Of a stretch of 64,000 bases of DNA, positions 44,151 to 52,639 are shown piece by piece. A program made the position numbers and the translations under genes. The notes under the pieces were generated by a model. It saw nothing but the letters and a program-made list of their open reading frames with translations, ran no database searches and was not told the origin of the DNA. Every line of letters begins with the position of its first letter. The first letter of the stretch is position 1. The stretch lies in NCBI GenBank assembly GCA_964599375.1, contig CAZREW010000004.1, forward strand, positions 62,001-126,000. Direction: 5' to 3'. This DNA is from JAUWCL01 sp964599375. GTDB lineage: Bacteria; Krumholzibacteriota; Krumholzibacteriia; Krumholzibacteriales; Krumholzibacteriaceae.

Positions 44151-44189
44151 CCGGCCGCTGAGATCCTCGGATCCCGCGGCCGGGTCTTT
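44151..44189 (+). terminator. Probable terminator after the binding-protein gene
   Basis: CCGGCCGC (44151-44158) pairs with GCGGCCGG (44176-44183), followed by a modest T-rich stretch GTCTTTA. Confidence 0.6.
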
Positions 44190-44270
44190 ATGTGTGGCAG
44201 GGTCTTTACCGCCGCCGGTGGTGGTCGGTTTTCTGCCTCCAGCCGGGACCAGCCGTGGCTCCATTTTGAC

Positions 44271-44299
44271 TTGAATAAGGTTCCGGTTTGGCGGATAAT
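44271..44299 (+). promoter_or_regulatory. Sigma-70 promoter of the GH13 gene
   Basis: TTGAAT (44271-44276), a 17-base spacer and GATAAT (44294-44299), 55 bases before the start codon. Confidence 0.6.
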
Positions 44300-44354
44300 C
44301 CCCATGTCGATAACATCCGCACTATTCAAGGAATCTCAGACTGGAGGAACGGCC

Positions 44355-47300
44355 ATGTTCTCTTCGTTCAAGACAGTTGCTCTGCTTCTGATCCTGGTCC
44401 TCGCCGCCTCGACGGTGGCAGCGGCGGACGTAGATGTGACATTCACATACCGGCCGGGCGGTTCGCCCGGAGCGGTCTACCTTGCGGGGTCCTTCAACAA
44501 CTGGAGCCCCGACAAGGACTTGATGAAGGATGATGACGGGGACGGCATCTACGAGATGACGCTCAAGCTCGCTCCCGGGCAGTACCAGTACAAGTTCGTC
44601 ATCGATGGAGCCTGGAAGGAGGATCCCGCCGCGAAGGCATCGACCGACGACGGGTTCGGCGGGAAGAACTCGATCCTGGACGTCCCCGCCGGCAAGGCCG
44701 CCCTTGTCGTGGGCGTCGGTGCCGATGGAACCGCTGCGGCCGCCGCGCCTGCCACAGCCCCCGCTGCGCCTGCCGCTGCTTCTGCCTCGAAACAGGCTGC
44801 GGCCGGCGATGTCAGGGTCACATTTCTTTTCGAAGTGGGAAAGGGGCAGACCTCCCAGGTATTCGTCGCCGGCTCCTTCAACGGATGGGACCCCACAGCC
44901 GATAAGATGAACGATGTTGACGGCGACGGAGTCTACGTCCTCGTCAAGGATCTCGCGCCGGGAAGATACGAATACAAGTTCGTCGAGAACGGCAACTGGC
45001 TCACTGACGAGAACGCCTCCGATTTCACCGATGACGGCTTCGGCGGCAGGAACTCCGTCCTCACCGTCACGGCCGGAACTCCGATGATCGTAGGGATGTA
45101 CTCAAAGGTTCCCGACGGGATAGAGGGCGTCGCGCCAACGGCGGCCGGCACCCCGGGAGCCGGTGCGGCTGCCTCCGGGCAGGGGATGAAGCAGGTCACG
45201 TTCAGGTTCCAGCCCGTGATAAGCGGCGTGACGAATGTATTCCTCGCGGGGACTTTCAACGACTGGAACGACTCGAAGACGCGGATGACGGACGATGACG
45301 GTGACGGTGTCTACGAGGTCACGATGATGCTCCCCGCTGGGCGCTACCAGTACAAGTTCGTAGTAGACGGAACCTGGATGACTGATGAGAATGCCGACGA
45401 TTTCGTGGACGATGGATTCGGCGGCAGGAACTCGGTGATCGTGGTCGACGACAGGTTCGATGACGTAAAGACCGAGATGGGCGACGGAAAGATGATGAAC
45501 AAGGACATCCCGCTCGTCCTTGATTACTCGATGGTCAATCCGCTCTCGGAAAACAGCATAGAGTTCAAGACGAAGGCGCATATCGGGGACGTCGAGACCG
45601 TGCAGATGCTGTATGTCATCGATGGCTCAGAGAACATCGTGGAGATGGAGCCGTCCGGCCAGGATGGGATCTTCCAGTATTACAGGAAAGTCCTGGACGT
45701 GCCTGTGAGCACGAAGGTGTCGTTCATGTTCGTGTTTGCCGACGGCGGCGAGCTCTTTTTTGCCACTCCGAAGGGATTCACGGGAGAGAGGCAGGCGGAG
45801 GGTGGGATGTTCCATTACGACACGAAGACGCTCCCGCCATTTTTTACACCGGACTGGGCGAAGAACGGGGTCTTCTACCAGATATTCCCCGAGCGGTTCT
45901 GCGACGGCGACAAGACGAACGAACAGGATTTCAAGGAATTTTACTATGAGGGAGCCAGGAAGCTTCCCGAATCGGGGAAGACGAACGGCGAATACTTCCA
46001 CTTCGTTAAGAACTGGTACGACGTAAGCGGACTGACACGGAGTCCTTACAGGACGGACGGCAAGCCCGACTACTACTCGTTCTACGGGGGTGATATAGCA
46101 GGCGTCACGGAGAAGATACCGTATCTTGCCGATCTGGGTATCACGATAATCTATTTCAATCCACTCAACGAAGCCAGATCGAACCACAAGTACGATCCGG
46201 TGGACTATAAGAAACTCGACCCACACTTCGCCGACGAAGCCGTATTCAAGGCATTCATAAGGAAAGCGCACGAGAACGGCATCCGCGTCATCGTAGACGA
46301 AGCCTTAAACCATACCGGCAATTACTTCTTCGCCTTCCTCGACGCGAGGGAGAAGGGACGCGAGTCGAAATACTGGAACTGGTACGAGTTCAAGCGCTGG
46401 CCGCTTCCCAAGGGGGATATACCAGATCCTCTAGACTACTACGAATGCTGGTGGGGCTTCGGGATACACCCAAGCCTCAACTATGACCTGTCGAGGCCGA
46501 ACGCGCAGGAGAACGCGATCACCGATATCAAGGACGCGCAGCCAAACAAGCCGCTTGTCGAGTATCTTATGGGAGTAGTGAGGTATTGGCTCGGCGATCT
46601 AGATATCGACGGTTTCAGGCTCGACGTGCCGAACGAGGTCCCCTTCTGGTTCTGGAAGGAATTCCGCAAGACTGTCGACGAGGTCAAGCCCGACGCCTTC
46701 CTTATCGGCGAGATCTGGGGGAACGCGATGCCGTGGATGGGACCTCACGGTTTCCATTCTACGATGAACTACAAGTATTTCCGCGACCCGGTCCTCAAGT
46801 TCTTCGGGCAGGGTTACGGCACTGCGGCCCAGCTTGACGACGAACTCGCGCCGGGACGCTTCCAGTACCCGATCCAGGCTACTCAGGTGATGATGAACCT
46901 GATCGACAGCCACGACACCGAGCGGTACCTGACTACCGTCGGGAACAAGTCGGAAAAGCTGATGCTAACAGCGCTCTTCCAGATGACATACGTCGGGATC
47001 CCCCAGATCTACTACGGCGACGAGATCGGGTTGAGGGGTGGAAAGGACCCCGACTGCAGGCGCACGTTCCCATGGAACTGGGAGGAGAGCCCGAGACGCG
47101 TAAAGGTCCATGATTTCTACAGGAAGGTCATAGGCCTCAGGCACGAATATCCCGCACTCCGCACTGGAGACTTCAGGACCATCCTGGCAGACGGCAAGGT
47201 CTATTCCTTTCTCAGGGAGGACGACACGGACAGGATAGTAGTAGTGCTTAACAACGGCGGCGCGAAGCAAAAAGTGGATCTGAATCTCGGGGAACTCGGG

Positions 47301-47417
47301 TTTGCCGACGGAGCAGTGCTTGTCGACCGCCTGGGCGAGCGCACCTACACCGTCGCCGGCGGCGCCGTCGAAATAGAACTCGATCAGCTTTCCGGGGCGA
47401 TTCTCGTCCTGCAGTAG
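44355..47417 (+). CDS. Secreted GH13 alpha-amylase/neopullulanase-like enzyme with three CBM48-like modules
   Basis: The 1020-residue enzyme has a signal peptide (about 1-23) and three tandem CBM48/AMPK-glycogen-binding-like modules (about 25-110, 152-240, 278-365). Each carries (V/F)xLAGSFNxW...GDGxYE...PGxYxYKFVxDGxWxxD; Ala/Pro-rich linkers separate them. A further beta domain (about 385-490) precedes the GH13 barrel (about 500-920). All four conserved regions are intact: VIVDEALNH (Asp648, Asn652, His653), GFRLDVPNE (nucleophile Asp757), LIGEIW (acid Glu786) and SHDTERYL (His853, Asp854). A C-terminal beta domain closes the protein. The WAKNGVFYQIFPERFCDGD start is typical of cyclomaltodextrinase/neopullulanase relatives. 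Unlike the two upstream proteins it has no sorting tail, so it may be periplasmic or released. TGGAGGAAC precedes ATG 44355. Confidence 0.93.
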   Translation: MFSSFKTVALLLILVLAASTVAAADVDVTFTYRPGGSPGAVYLAGSFNNWSPDKDLMKDDDGDGIYEMTLKLAPGQYQYKFVIDGAWKEDPAAKASTDDGFGGKNSILDVPAGKAALVVGVGADGTAAAAAPATAPAAPAAASASKQAAAGDVRVTFLFEVGKGQTSQVFVAGSFNGWDPTADKMNDVDGDGVYVLVKDLAPGRYEYKFVENGNWLTDENASDFTDDGFGGRNSVLTVTAGTPMIVGMYSKVPDGIEGVAPTAAGTPGAGAAASGQGMKQVTFRFQPVISGVTNVFLAGTFNDWNDSKTRMTDDDGDGVYEVTMMLPAGRYQYKFVVDGTWMTDENADDFVDDGFGGRNSVIVVDDRFDDVKTEMGDGKMMNKDIPLVLDYSMVNPLSENSIEFKTKAHIGDVETVQMLYVIDGSENIVEMEPSGQDGIFQYYRKVLDVPVSTKVSFMFVFADGGELFFATPKGFTGERQAEGGMFHYDTKTLPPFFTPDWAKNGVFYQIFPERFCDGDKTNEQDFKEFYYEGARKLPESGKTNGEYFHFVKNWYDVSGLTRSPYRTDGKPDYYSFYGGDIAGVTEKIPYLADLGITIIYFNPLNEARSNHKYDPVDYKKLDPHFADEAVFKAFIRKAHENGIRVIVDEALNHTGNYFFAFLDAREKGRESKYWNWYEFKRWPLPKGDIPDPLDYYECWWGFGIHPSLNYDLSRPNAQENAITDIKDAQPNKPLVEYLMGVVRYWLGDLDIDGFRLDVPNEVPFWFWKEFRKTVDEVKPDAFLIGEIWGNAMPWMGPHGFHSTMNYKYFRDPVLKFFGQGYGTAAQLDDELAPGRFQYPIQATQVMMNLIDSHDTERYLTTVGNKSEKLMLTALFQMTYVGIPQIYYGDEIGLRGGKDPDCRRTFPWNWEESPRRVKVHDFYRKVIGLRHEYPALRTGDFRTILADGKVYSFLREDDTDRIVVVLNNGGAKQKVDLNLGELGFADGAVLVDRLGERTYTVAGGAVEIELDQLSGAILVLQ

Positions 47418-47436
47418 AGCCGGTCACGGACCGCAG

Positions 47437-47475
47437 GAAAAAAGGCCGCATCGTCTGGAACGGTGCGGCCTTTAT
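47437..47475. terminator. Bidirectional terminator between converging glucan operons
   Basis: AAAGGCCGCA (47441-47450) and TGCGGCCTTT (47464-47473) form a perfect stem. A run of A before it serves as the T-tract for the minus strand, and TTTAT serves the plus strand. Confidence 0.85.
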
Positions 47476-47495
47476 GTGTGTTACGCGATAAACGG

Positions 47496-47915
47496 TCACT
47501 TGAGGATCAGCAGTGAGTTGGTGAATCCACCTTCCTCGCCGGTGTTCGGATTGCTCGGATCGAGCTCCCACCTGACTCCACGGTCGATCACGTATTTGTA
47601 CTGGTACCGTCCGGGCCGGAGCTGCTTGGTTATCTCCCAGATGCCGTCCCCGTCCTCATCCGACATCGGATCGATCGTCGCGTCGAACCTCCCCGTTCCC
47701 TCGGTGCCGCACCACGTGTTGAAATTCCCGGCAAGGTTGACGTACTTTGCCGATGGCGCCTCGTACTGGAACAGTACGCCGTTAGCGGTCGGGTGGGGGG
47801 CAGGCAGGCGGTTTCGTATAATACTGGTCACCGTGCATCCTGAGACCCCCGAGACAAACAGCAGCAGGCACGCCACGGCTGTCTTCGTATTGATAATTTT
47901 AAAAGCGCTCTTCAT
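47496..47915 (-). CDS. Small CBM48-like lipoprotein
   Basis: The 139-residue protein starts at ATG 47915 (GGAGAGA upstream) with a signal peptide ending in the lipobox VSGC (Cys about 27). The rest is one CBM48/glycogen-binding-like module: VNLAGNFNTWCGTEGTG, DEDGDGIWEITKQLRPGRYQYKYVID, and a variable tip with two acidic/Pro-Asn-rich stretches. The core is closely related to the modules of the GH13 enzyme and of the neighbouring barrel. It is the last gene of the minus-strand operon, 14 bases after the barrel gene. Likely membrane-anchored alpha-glucan binding; function inferred from the fold. Confidence 0.8.
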   Translation of the reverse strand: MKSAFKIINTKTAVACLLLFVSGVSGCTVTSIIRNRLPAPHPTANGVLFQYEAPSAKYVNLAGNFNTWCGTEGTGRFDATIDPMSDEDGDGIWEITKQLRPGRYQYKYVIDRGVRWELDPSNPNTGEEGGFTNSLLILK

Positions 47916-47929
47916 TTCGTCTCTCCGGG

Positions 47930-50065
47930 CTAGAAGCGGAACGTGGCTCTCAGCGTGAATGCCATTATGTCGTTGAGGGCACTTTCCGCGTCGACGAGGG
48001 AGGCGCCTTCGTTCTCCCACATGTATCGCTGCCTGAAGTCCCATCTCCCGATCTGCCTTCCGTCGTAGTCTATGCTGAAGTCTGCGGGATCGAGTCCGTA
48101 GGCGAAGACGACATCTACCTTATCGAGGAAGCGGTATTCGACGCCGGCGAACGGATTGAAGAATGTCTTGTTGATATCACCGTGCGTTTCGGTCTCATCG
48201 AGAGAGTAATTGATGATCCTTACATCGAACATGAGAGCGAACCTTTCGGTGAGCCACCACGAGCCCCGCGTTATTGCTTCATACGTGTTCCCGTTCATCT
48301 CGAAATCCTTCGAGCCGTCCCAGTTGGAGAACTTCCCTTCGAAGCCGAAATCGAAGTTTTTCCATAGCGTGTACTTGACTCCTGGCGACAACGACAGCCT
48401 GTACTGCCAGGCGCTGAGGTCTCTGTCCCTGCGATCATACTTGTACATATCGCGCTCGATCCACAGCCTCGCGTCGAGCCCGTTCTTCGTCCACCTTGCC
48501 TCGAACTCACCGTAGTCACGCGTGACGGCGGGAGGATCCTGGTCGATCGTGAAGTATATCTGCTTGTTCGCTTCCTCGACGGGGAGGAAGAGGGGCTGGA
48601 GCAGTGATTCGCCGGGGCCGGGGTCAAGCAGCTCGCGCCTGCTGTACTCGGCGTCGAGATAGAGATTCTCGATCCCCCTGAACGGCACCTCGATATGATA
48701 CAGGATGGCATCTCTTTTGAGGATGGGCACTTCGATAGGGCTGTTGTCGAAGTCGATGCCGGAGTTGTTGCTCGTGACGAAACCCTGGATCCCTTCCCCG
48801 CGCTGGTACTGGATTGCCGGGACGAATTTGTCATCGAGGAAGAAGAAATAAGCGTAACCGCCGGCATACCAGAGCCTTCCCTGGAACTCGTACCAGTCGC
48901 TCGGGTCGCCGCTTCGGTCGATATATTCGTCGAGCCGTGGAATGCCGGTATTCGACGGCGTGCTTCCGACTCTGTCGGTCATGTCGAGCCACCAGTAATC
49001 CTGGTCTAAGAAGAAGGCGACGCCCGGCTTGAACCATCCCCATCTCCTTGCTCCCCCTACGTATACCAGATCGGTACCGGTGTTGTCATACAGGTCGGGG
49101 TTGTTGTATATGTCGGCATCCTGGACGTTAGCCGCGAATGTGCGCAGCTCGAAGCCTAGCCGGTCGCTGTCGAGCACGACTCCCGCCGTACCCTTTCCCA
49201 TCTTGAGGTGGTCGTCGAAGATCGTGCCTCTGAGGTCCTTGTCACCGTAGAACGTGATCGGGTCCTCAGACCAGAGGACTTCCATGTTGTAATAGCCGAG
49301 CATGTCCATGACGTTCGGCGGCGTGATCTTGATGCTGGCCTCGTTGAGCCAGGCGGACAGCGCGTTGACATTGGCCAGATTCGTCTCAGAGTCCACCCTG
49401 AGCCTCGCGTATCCTTCGACCTGCTCGTTGATCGTGATGACCGTATTGAGGTCGAAGTCATACATCGGCCTGTGCATTCTCCATCGGTCGTCTTCGTCGA
49501 AGTTCTTGTAGGTCGGCGCGCGGAATAGAAAGAACCCGTTGAAAGCGATCCTCGGATTATAGGGAGTATTCGCTATCTTCTTCTCCCCGGGCCCCTCCTG
49601 GACTATGTTGCCGTTATTATCGAGGACGACGATCGAGTTCACTCCGCCGTACGGGTCCGGCTTGGTGCCGGGATTGTCGAAATCGGTTATCCAGGCTCCG
49701 TCGACGACGTACTTGTACTCGTGAGTGCCTGCTCCGAGTTCCATCGTGATCACCCAGGTCCCCGATTCGAGCTTTTCCATCGGGTTCGCCGTGGCGTTCC
49801 ACCCGTTGAAGGATCCCGCTAGAAACACAGCACCAGCCTCGGGGTCGTAGTACGAGAACTTGACGCCACTGTCGGTCTTCTTGACGGAAGCCGACAGGGA
49901 AGCAGGCACGGCCGACAGCAGCATCACCACAGCTAGCAGCAGTACCACGGCCGGCGCGATCCCAGCGACGGGCCGTATCCTCCCGACGGGGGAAGGCCCT
50001 CGATCACACGCGTGTCCACCCGATCCGGTGACCCGGGGGCCGCGTCTTTCGTTTTTCTTCACCAT
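47930..50065 (-). CDS. Outer-membrane beta-barrel with N-terminal CBM48-like module
   Basis: This 711-residue protein has a long basic N-region and a hydrophobic signal (VVLLLAVVMLLSAVPASLSA). A CBM48-like domain follows at about 62-150 (VFLAGSFNGWNATANPM, GAGTHEYKYVVDGAWITD, PYGGVNSIVVLD). The remaining 550 residues are amphipathic strands, with aromatic girdles and tight turns, ending ...FTLRATFRF. The terminal Phe supports an outer-membrane barrel of perhaps 20 or more strands. Glycan-binding modules fused directly to a porin-like barrel are unusual. The start could also be ATG 50077 or 50098; 50065 has GAGGAG just before it. It belongs to a five-gene minus-strand operon. A maltodextrin channel is my inference. 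Confidence 0.78.
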   Translation of the reverse strand: MVKKNERRGPRVTGSGGHACDRGPSPVGRIRPVAGIAPAVVLLLAVVMLLSAVPASLSASVKKTDSGVKFSYYDPEAGAVFLAGSFNGWNATANPMEKLESGTWVITMELGAGTHEYKYVVDGAWITDFDNPGTKPDPYGGVNSIVVLDNNGNIVQEGPGEKKIANTPYNPRIAFNGFFLFRAPTYKNFDEDDRWRMHRPMYDFDLNTVITINEQVEGYARLRVDSETNLANVNALSAWLNEASIKITPPNVMDMLGYYNMEVLWSEDPITFYGDKDLRGTIFDDHLKMGKGTAGVVLDSDRLGFELRTFAANVQDADIYNNPDLYDNTGTDLVYVGGARRWGWFKPGVAFFLDQDYWWLDMTDRVGSTPSNTGIPRLDEYIDRSGDPSDWYEFQGRLWYAGGYAYFFFLDDKFVPAIQYQRGEGIQGFVTSNNSGIDFDNSPIEVPILKRDAILYHIEVPFRGIENLYLDAEYSRRELLDPGPGESLLQPLFLPVEEANKQIYFTIDQDPPAVTRDYGEFEARWTKNGLDARLWIERDMYKYDRRDRDLSAWQYRLSLSPGVKYTLWKNFDFGFEGKFSNWDGSKDFEMNGNTYEAITRGSWWLTERFALMFDVRIINYSLDETETHGDINKTFFNPFAGVEYRFLDKVDVVFAYGLDPADFSIDYDGRQIGRWDFRQRYMWENEGASLVDAESALNDIMAFTLRATFRF

Positions 50066-50114
50066 CTGTCTCCTCATCACGGAACCTTTTGACTCCATTC
50101 CTTTCCGCTATCTA

Positions 50115-51716
50115 TCAGAAATATATCTTCATGAATGTCTTGAGCACATTATCGAGCCTGTCGCCGCTTCCCTCACTGACGAAATAGTCAGTCCTGACGA
50201 GGTATTCGCTCTGTCCCGGATTGCCGTATTCGAGGAAGAGCTCGGCTCCGTAACCGATGTCATACCTGATCTGCGCGAATAGTGTAGAGCGGGCCTCGGT
50301 CTTCTCGTTGACGTTCAGGATCCTGAAATAACCCTTGAGCTTGCCGGTCGCGTTGAATTCCATGTCGTAACCGAACGCCCATAACTGGCGGAAAGTCTTC
50401 CAGTCGCGGATCCTGCCCTGTACGCGCACCTTTACCAGCCTGTTCTCTACCGAAAGGTCTGCGTACCAGTTCGGATATGTGGTGAAGTCGTACACCTCGC
50501 CCGAGGCGTCGAATCCGTGCCAGCTCGTGTACGCGATCCTGCTCTTGAACCCCTTGATGAACTCTATATAGATGTCTCCGTACCAGTTGGTCGTCGGACG
50601 GAGGCCGCCCCCTTCCTCGTCGACGATCCTCTTCTTGTAGAAATCGTATGTAAGCGTCGCCGTGATGGCTTTCTTCGGCACGAGGAATATCGCTTCGGTG
50701 TGGATCTGCCTGCGGTTGTACTCGCGGGCGTCGTCGAACCTGTAAGACATGTAGTCCCTGAAGTTCTCCCCGAAGTCGTTATACCAGGCGTGGAAGAAGA
50801 GGTTCTTCAGCGTGATGTTCCTCACCTCGGCGGCGAAGGCGAATTTGTTCTCGTTGGTTCTGATATCGCTTGTTGCTATCTGGAAGGGATCGTCGCTTAC
50901 AGCGTATTGCGCTATCCAGCTCGAGGACTCGAGGCTCAGGGGGCCGAGTGAAAGTCCGGTGGAGACGAAATCCCTCGGGTAGAAAGACACATCGACCGCC
51001 CCGATCTGGTTGTAGCTCATGTCTACGTATTCGCGCCCTACGCTTGTGTTCGTCCAGTCCTTCCTGAGGAACATCGCCCCGACCTCGAGGCGGCTCCCGA
51101 ACGAGTTCTTCTGCAGCCTCAATATGAAGTTGTCGGTCCCGTTCGCCACCATCTTGGCCCGATCGCTCGTCCAGTTGTATGTTCCGCCGTCGTCGCTGTA
51201 AACGAGCGTTCCTTTCAATCCGCTCACCGGGCCTACCTTGGTCTCCCAGAAATCGGCCCTGATCCCGCTCGACTGGGGGCCCCAGTTGTCGTTCTTGAGC
51301 TTGTTCTGGTCGACCAGCTTGAGGAGAGGATCGTCGTTTATCCAGAACCTGTTCTGGCGGACGAATATGAAAGACTCCCACAGGTCGCCGTGAAGCCTCA
51401 TATGGCCCTCGGCGGAGAGATATTCCGGCCGCTTGTACTCGATCTCCTCCGTCAGGCCGTCGTCGCGGTTCGACTGGACGCGCAGCTTGTAGTACAGCTC
51501 GAGCTTGTCGGAAGGCCAGCTCAGCATCTTGAGCTCGAGGTAGTGCCTCGGCATCCCCTCGCCGCCCGGGGGCCCGAACTTCCACCTCTGCTCCTGACGC
51601 TGAAAGGAGGCTTCGAGCTCGTAATACCCCTCGAGCTTGTTGACAGCCCGCGCGGGCAGGGCCGCGGAGACGGCTGCCACCGACAGGAGAGCCGTTATGA
51701 TTATCCGTTTCATCAT
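50115..51716 (-). CDS. Outer-membrane beta-barrel protein (porin-like)
   Basis: The 533-residue protein has a signal peptide (KRIIITALLSVAAVSAALPARA). Throughout it shows alternating aromatic/hydrophobic strand patterns (YYELEASFQ, LELYYKLRVQS, WESFIFVRQNRFWI, KVRVQGRIRDW, LFAQIRYDIGYGAELFLEYGN), ending TFMKIYF. It has no recognisable binding module or plug. It may be a large porin. It lies between the PorV-like gene and the CBM48-barrel gene, spaced by 26 and 49 bases. An alternative start at ATG 51746 overlaps the previous stop (ATGA) and would make it translationally coupled. No specific family is recognised. Confidence 0.75.
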   Translation of the reverse strand: MMKRIIITALLSVAAVSAALPARAVNKLEGYYELEASFQRQEQRWKFGPPGGEGMPRHYLELKMLSWPSDKLELYYKLRVQSNRDDGLTEEIEYKRPEYLSAEGHMRLHGDLWESFIFVRQNRFWINDDPLLKLVDQNKLKNDNWGPQSSGIRADFWETKVGPVSGLKGTLVYSDDGGTYNWTSDRAKMVANGTDNFILRLQKNSFGSRLEVGAMFLRKDWTNTSVGREYVDMSYNQIGAVDVSFYPRDFVSTGLSLGPLSLESSSWIAQYAVSDDPFQIATSDIRTNENKFAFAAEVRNITLKNLFFHAWYNDFGENFRDYMSYRFDDAREYNRRQIHTEAIFLVPKKAITATLTYDFYKKRIVDEEGGGLRPTTNWYGDIYIEFIKGFKSRIAYTSWHGFDASGEVYDFTTYPNWYADLSVENRLVKVRVQGRIRDWKTFRQLWAFGYDMEFNATGKLKGYFRILNVNEKTEARSTLFAQIRYDIGYGAELFLEYGNPGQSEYLVRTDYFVSEGSGDRLDNVLKTFMKIYF

Positions 51717-51742
51717 ATCGATCGTTCCGCAGGCCTCATTCG

Positions 51743-52624
51743 TCATGGAAGCCTGACTGTCAGCCCGAACAGGTAAGAGTTGCCCAGGTCGTCGTGAGAT
51801 TCCAGAGCCAGGTCGACCTGCCATCGCCTGCCCTTCAGGGCGAATCCGGCGGAAAGATTGTACCTGTCGAATCCGCCGCGAAGGGCGACGGCCTCGAAGA
51901 ACCATATCTCGCTGCCCAGCCGCCCGATGATATTGTTGAAATCTCCGTATCTCGTCCTCAGGTCGTACGAGACGAGGAGCAGTCTGCTGAACATGTAGCT
52001 CGCGCCGAGAGCGAAATCCCTGTAGACGGGATCGGGCTTGCCGGTCGTCTTGAGGAGCTGCAGCTTCGGCTCGTTGACGTTGTAACATACGACGCCGGCC
52101 GACCAGACGCTGTCGGGGGAGTGGTACAGGAGCCCGAGGTCTAGGCTGGCCTTGTTGACGCTTCCCTCATAGGCGGGGTCGTTGTACCTTTCGTAACCCG
52201 GCGCGCCGAGGGTGAATATCTTCAGGGCCGCGCCGGCGGAAAGGCCGTCGACACGAGGCACCGCCGCCGCGACACCCAGGTTGATGGTGTCCTCGTGGTA
52301 TATGTCTTTGAGCTCGAGCCTCGTCCAGCTCGCTCCGACCGCGAAGCGGCCGTTGAAATTGTAGCCCCCCGCCACGTAGTCGTTCGAGAGCTCCGCGACG
52401 TCGTACAGGCTCGACCGGCAGCCGGTGATCTCGAACCTGTCTATAAGGATCATACCCGCGGCGTTCCAGTAGATCGCATTGGCGTCGTCCGCTACGCCGA
52501 CGAAAGCCGAGCCCATCGCCCGCGGGCGCGGTCCCATCTTCACGTGACGAAAATCCGCCCTCGCCGCTCCCGAGAGCGCCGTGAGAATTATCAGAGCCGC
52601 GATTGTCCGTCTCATACGGATCAT
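51743..52624 (-). CDS. PorV/PorQ-like outer-membrane protein (UPF0164-type barrel)
   Basis: The 293-residue barrel has a signal peptide (RTIAALIILTALSGAARA) and the FadL-like/PorV hallmark near its N-terminus: MGPRPRAMGSAFVGVADDANAIYWNAAGM. Regular strands follow to the end (YLFGLTVRLP). PorV of the type IX secretion system carries cargo with C-terminal sorting domains to the attachment complex. Three neighbours here have tails that could be such cargo (two FlgD-like, one of gliding-motility type). No other type IX component is in the window, so the secretion role is suggestive only; many PorV/PorQ relatives have unknown roles. It lies 15 bases after the 1782-residue gene. Confidence 0.8.
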   Translation of the reverse strand: MIRMRRTIAALIILTALSGAARADFRHVKMGPRPRAMGSAFVGVADDANAIYWNAAGMILIDRFEITGCRSSLYDVAELSNDYVAGGYNFNGRFAVGASWTRLELKDIYHEDTINLGVAAAVPRVDGLSAGAALKIFTLGAPGYERYNDPAYEGSVNKASLDLGLLYHSPDSVWSAGVVCYNVNEPKLQLLKTTGKPDPVYRDFALGASYMFSRLLLVSYDLRTRYGDFNNIIGRLGSEIWFFEAVALRGGFDRYNLSAGFALKGRRWQVDLALESHDDLGNSYLFGLTVRLP

Positions 52625-52639
52625 ACGGATAGGACCTTT

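Noticed and set aside
47930..50065. Barrel as a TonB-dependent SusC-like receptor
   Set aside because: There is no plug domain or TonB box, and it is too short for SusC.
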